From the NCBI RefSeq assembly GCF_009834565.1, contig NZ_CP019428.1, forward strand, positions 868,001 through 932,000: a stretch of DNA of 64,000 nt. The letters run 5' to 3'. Below, one piece after another: positions 61,767-64,000 of the stretch. The translations under genes were made by a program, and so were the position numbers. Source of the stretch: Pseudomonas sp. R76. Its GTDB lineage: Bacteria > Pseudomonadota > Gammaproteobacteria > Pseudomonadales > Pseudomonadaceae. Each line of letters starts with the position of its first letter. The first letter of the stretch is position 1. A model generated the notes under the pieces. The model was not told the origin of the DNA, did not search any database, and saw only the letters and a list, made by a program, of their open reading frames with translations.

Positions 61767-63056
61767 ATGGCCTTCCTCGCACTCGGTATTAACCACAAGA
61801 CTGCTTCCGTAGACGTGCGCGAGCGCGTGGCGTTCACGCCAGAGCAGTTGGTTGAGGCCTTGCAGCAGCTCTGCCGGATCACCGACAGCCGCGAAGCTGC
61901 GATCCTTTCGACCTGCAATCGCAGTGAGCTTTATATAGAGCAGGAACATCTTTCAGCGGATGTGGTGCTGCGCTGGCTGGCCGATTATCACCATTTGAGC
62001 CTCGATGACCTGCGCGCCAGTGCCTATGTGCACGAAGAGGATGCGGCAGTTCGTCACATGATGCGCGTCGCCGCAGGGCTCGACTCGCTGGTGTTGGGCG
62101 AGCCGCAAATCCTCGGCCAGATGAAGTCCGCCTACGCCGTGGCCCGCGAGGCCGGCACTGTCGGCCCGTTGCTGGGCCGCTTGTTCCAGGCCACCTTCAA
62201 CTCCGCCAAGCAGGTGCGTACCGACACGGCCATCGGTGAAAACCCCGTGTCCGTGGCATTTGCCGCCGTCAGCCTGGCCAAACAGATTTTCAGCGACTTG
62301 CAGCGCAGCCAGGCCCTGCTGATCGGCGCCGGTGAAACCATCACCCTGGTCGCCCGTCATCTGCACGAGCTGGGTGTGAAGCGTATTGTGGTCGCCAACC
62401 GCACGCTGGAGCGCGCCAGCATCCTGGCTGAGCAGTTCGGCGCCCACGCGGTGTTGCTGTCGGACATTCCGGCCGAACTGGTGCGCAGCGATATTGTGAT
62501 CAGCTCCACCGCCAGCCAACTGCCGATCCTTGGCAAAGGCGCGGTCGAGAGCGCGCTGAAGCTGCGTAAGCACAAACCGATCTTTATGGTGGATATCGCC
62601 GTTCCCCGCGATATCGAGCCGGAAGTCGGCGAGTTGGACGACGTTTACCTCTATAGCGTCGACGATCTGCACGAAGTGGTCGCCGAAAACCTCAAGAGTC
62701 GCCAGGGCGCTGCCCAGGCCGCCGAGGAAATGGTCAGCACCGGCGCCGAAGACTTTATGGTGCGCCTGCGTGAACTGGCGGCGGTCGACGTGCTCAAGGC
62801 GTATCGTCAGCAGGGCGAACGCCTGCGCGACGAAGAGTTGGTCAAGGCCCAGCGGATGCTGGCCAACGGCAGCGGCGCCGAAGAGGTGCTGATGCAACTG
62901 GCCCGTGGCCTGACCAACAAGTTGCTCCACGCCCCCAGCGTTCAGTTGAAAAAGCTTACCGCCGAAGGCCGCCTCGATGCGCTGGCCATGGCCCAGGAAC
63001 TCTTTGCCCTCGGTGAGGGCGCGTCAGATAGCTCTTCGGATAAAAAACCGCAATGA
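61767..63056 (+). CDS. hemA: Glutamyl-tRNA reductase
   Basis: 429 residues. Catalytic Cys in [11 protein letters not shown], the [16 protein letters not shown] segment, the NADPH-binding [16 protein letters not shown] and the dimerisation helices. It reduces Glu-tRNA to glutamate-1-semialdehyde, the first step of tetrapyrrole synthesis. ATG 61767 gives the full [15 protein letters not shown] start. The stop overlaps prfA (ATGA), so the two are coupled. Confidence 0.96.
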   Translation: MAFLALGINHKTASVDVRERVAFTPEQLVEALQQLCRITDSREAAILSTCNRSELYIEQEHLSADVVLRWLADYHHLSLDDLRASAYVHEEDAAVRHMMRVAAGLDSLVLGEPQILGQMKSAYAVAREAGTVGPLLGRLFQATFNSAKQVRTDTAIGENPVSVAFAAVSLAKQIFSDLQRSQALLIGAGETITLVARHLHELGVKRIVVANRTLERASILAEQFGAHAVLLSDIPAELVRSDIVISSTASQLPILGKGAVESALKLRKHKPIFMVDIAVPRDIEPEVGELDDVYLYSVDDLHEVVAENLKSRQGAAQAAEEMVSTGAEDFMVRLRELAAVDVLKAYRQQGERLRDEELVKAQRMLANGSGAEEVLMQLARGLTNKLLHAPSVQLKKLTAEGRLDALAMAQELFALGEGASDSSSDKKPQ

Positions 63057-64000
63057 AAGCGTCACTGCTCAATAAACTGGACGTGCTCCAGGACCGTTTC
63101 GAAGAACTGACCGCCTTGCTCGGCGATGGCGAGGTCATCTCCGATCAGACCAAATTCCGCGCCTATTCCAAGGAATACGCCGAAGTTGAGCCGATTGTGG
63201 CCACCTACAAGCACCTGACCAAAGTGCAAGCCGACCTCGAAGGCGCCCAGGCGCTGCTCAAGGACAGCGACCCGGACATGCGCGAAATGGCCGTGGAAGA
63301 AGTTCGCGAAGCCAAGGAAAAACTCGCCGAGCTGGAAGGCGATCTGCAGCGCATGTTGCTGCCCAAAGACCCTAACGACGGGCGCAACGTGTTCCTCGAA
63401 ATCCGCGCCGGCACCGGTGGCGACGAGGCGGCGATTTTCTCCGGCGACCTGTTCCGCATGTATTCGCGCTACGCCGAGCGTCGCGGCTGGCGTGTCGAGA
63501 TTCTGTCCGAGAACGAAGGCGAACACGGCGGCTATAAAGAAGTCATCGCCCGGGTTGAAGGCGACAACGTCTACGGCAAGCTCAAATTCGAATCCGGCGC
63601 CCACCGCGTGCAGCGGGTTCCGGCGACAGAATCCCAGGGCCGTATCCACACCTCGGCGTGCACCGTGGCCGTGTTGCCTGAGCCGGACGAGCAGGAAGCC
63701 ATTGAGATCAACCCGGCGGACTTGCGTGTCGACACCTATCGTTCGTCGGGCGCCGGTGGCCAGCACGTCAACAAGACCGACTCGGCGATCCGCATCACGC
63801 ACTTGCCGTCGGGCATTGTGGTGGAGTGCCAGGAAGAACGTTCCCAGCACAAAAACCGTGCGCGGGCCATGTCCTGGCTGTCGGCCAAACTCAACGACCA
63901 GCAGACCAGCGCCGCCGCCAACGCGATTGCCAGCGAGCGCAAGCTGCTGGTGGGTTCGGGCGACCGCTCCGAACGCATTCGTACTTACAATTTTGCCCAG
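63053..64000 (+). CDS. prfA: Peptide chain release factor 1 (3' end beyond window)
   Basis: 316 codons are visible from ATG 63053. The RF1 stop-codon motif PAT in [14 protein letters not shown] and the GGQ catalytic motif [10 protein letters not shown] are both present, and the frame remains open at the window edge. The N-terminal helical domain ([21 protein letters not shown]) is intact. Releases peptide at UAA and UAG; prmC is expected next in this operon. Confidence 0.95.
   Translation, partial: MKASLLNKLDVLQDRFEELTALLGDGEVISDQTKFRAYSKEYAEVEPIVATYKHLTKVQADLEGAQALLKDSDPDMREMAVEEVREAKEKLAELEGDLQRMLLPKDPNDGRNVFLEIRAGTGGDEAAIFSGDLFRMYSRYAERRGWRVEILSENEGEHGGYKEVIARVEGDNVYGKLKFESGAHRVQRVPATESQGRIHTSACTVAVLPEPDEQEAIEINPADLRVDTYRSSGAGGQHVNKTDSAIRITHLPSGIVVECQEERSQHKNRARAMSWLSAKLNDQQTSAAANAIASERKLLVGSGDRSERIRTYNFAQ

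Noticed and set aside
1-64000. Insertion sequences
   Set aside because: No transposase genes or IS-type terminal repeats were seen; the only dispersed repeats are REP/REPIN elements.

Overview
The window reads as a chromosomal segment of a Pseudomonas of the P. fluorescens group. It is GC-rich and carries the pseudomonad order TPR lipoprotein-lolB-ispE-tRNA-Gln-prs-rplY-pth-ychF, divergent from hemA-prfA. It also has REP/REPIN palindromes with GTGGGAGC and GTGGCGAG ends, an OprD-family porin, DUF2790 and DUF3077 proteins, and a type III secretion locus of the P. fluorescens rsp/rsc (hrp-like) type.

Layout. 1-6.4 kb: a short-chain fatty acid transporter (partial), an MHS-type MFS carrier, an XRE-ImmA/IrrE gene followed by a DUF4411 gene broken by an in-frame stop, a GntP permease and a CDF zinc exporter. 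6.5-16.4 kb: a heavy-metal block, czcCBA, then a 216-bp tandem repeat, the convergent czcRS two-component genes, a possible small RNA and an OprD-type porin. The czcC, porin and DUF2790 upstream regions share a sequence element, which suggests one regulon. 16.6-28.7 kb: ordinary core genes (DUF2790, PAS chemoreceptor, flavin reductase, LysR and MFS pair, AraC and LysE pair, ddl, pgeF-ggt, PhzF, EamA).

28.8-45.05 kb: a 16.2-kb integrative element at the 3' end of tRNA-Met. Its backbone resembles phage-P4-type satellites: tyrosine integrase, AlpA, and a translationally coupled operon ending in a large Toprim/DUF927 primase-helicase. An untranslated leader with mutually complementary segments precedes that operon. 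Two clusters of GTGTTAC iterons share a perfect 25-bp inverted copy, and paired arm-type repeats lie inside both ends. No phage structural genes were seen. The cargo is an overlapping gene set that I recognise as a His-Xaa-Ser (Hxs) system: HxsD, radical SAM HxsB, radical SAM HxsC, HxsA with five H-x-S repeats and a peptidoglycan-binding domain, a small membrane protein and an exported di-heme peroxidase/MauG-like enzyme. An HNH protein sits beside it. The families have names but no demonstrated function to my knowledge. This is the best candidate here for an undescribed system: a cell-wall-associated repeat protein modified by two radical SAM enzymes and possibly oxidised in the periplasm.

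45.5-54.4 kb: a reduced T3SS locus with rspL, rspJ, rscV, rspQ, a 3'-truncated rscN fused tail-to-tail with a 3'-truncated hrpD-like gene, rscJ, an hrpB-like gene, a small pilin-position gene and rspR. The regulatory circuit (sigma-54 site, HrpL-type sigma factor, two hrp boxes) looks intact. The secretin and the hrcQRSTU genes that normally lie between hrcN and hrpD are missing, as expected from one internal deletion. 54.6-64 kb is core housekeeping DNA.

All calls come from reading the sequence. No searches or structure predictions were run.
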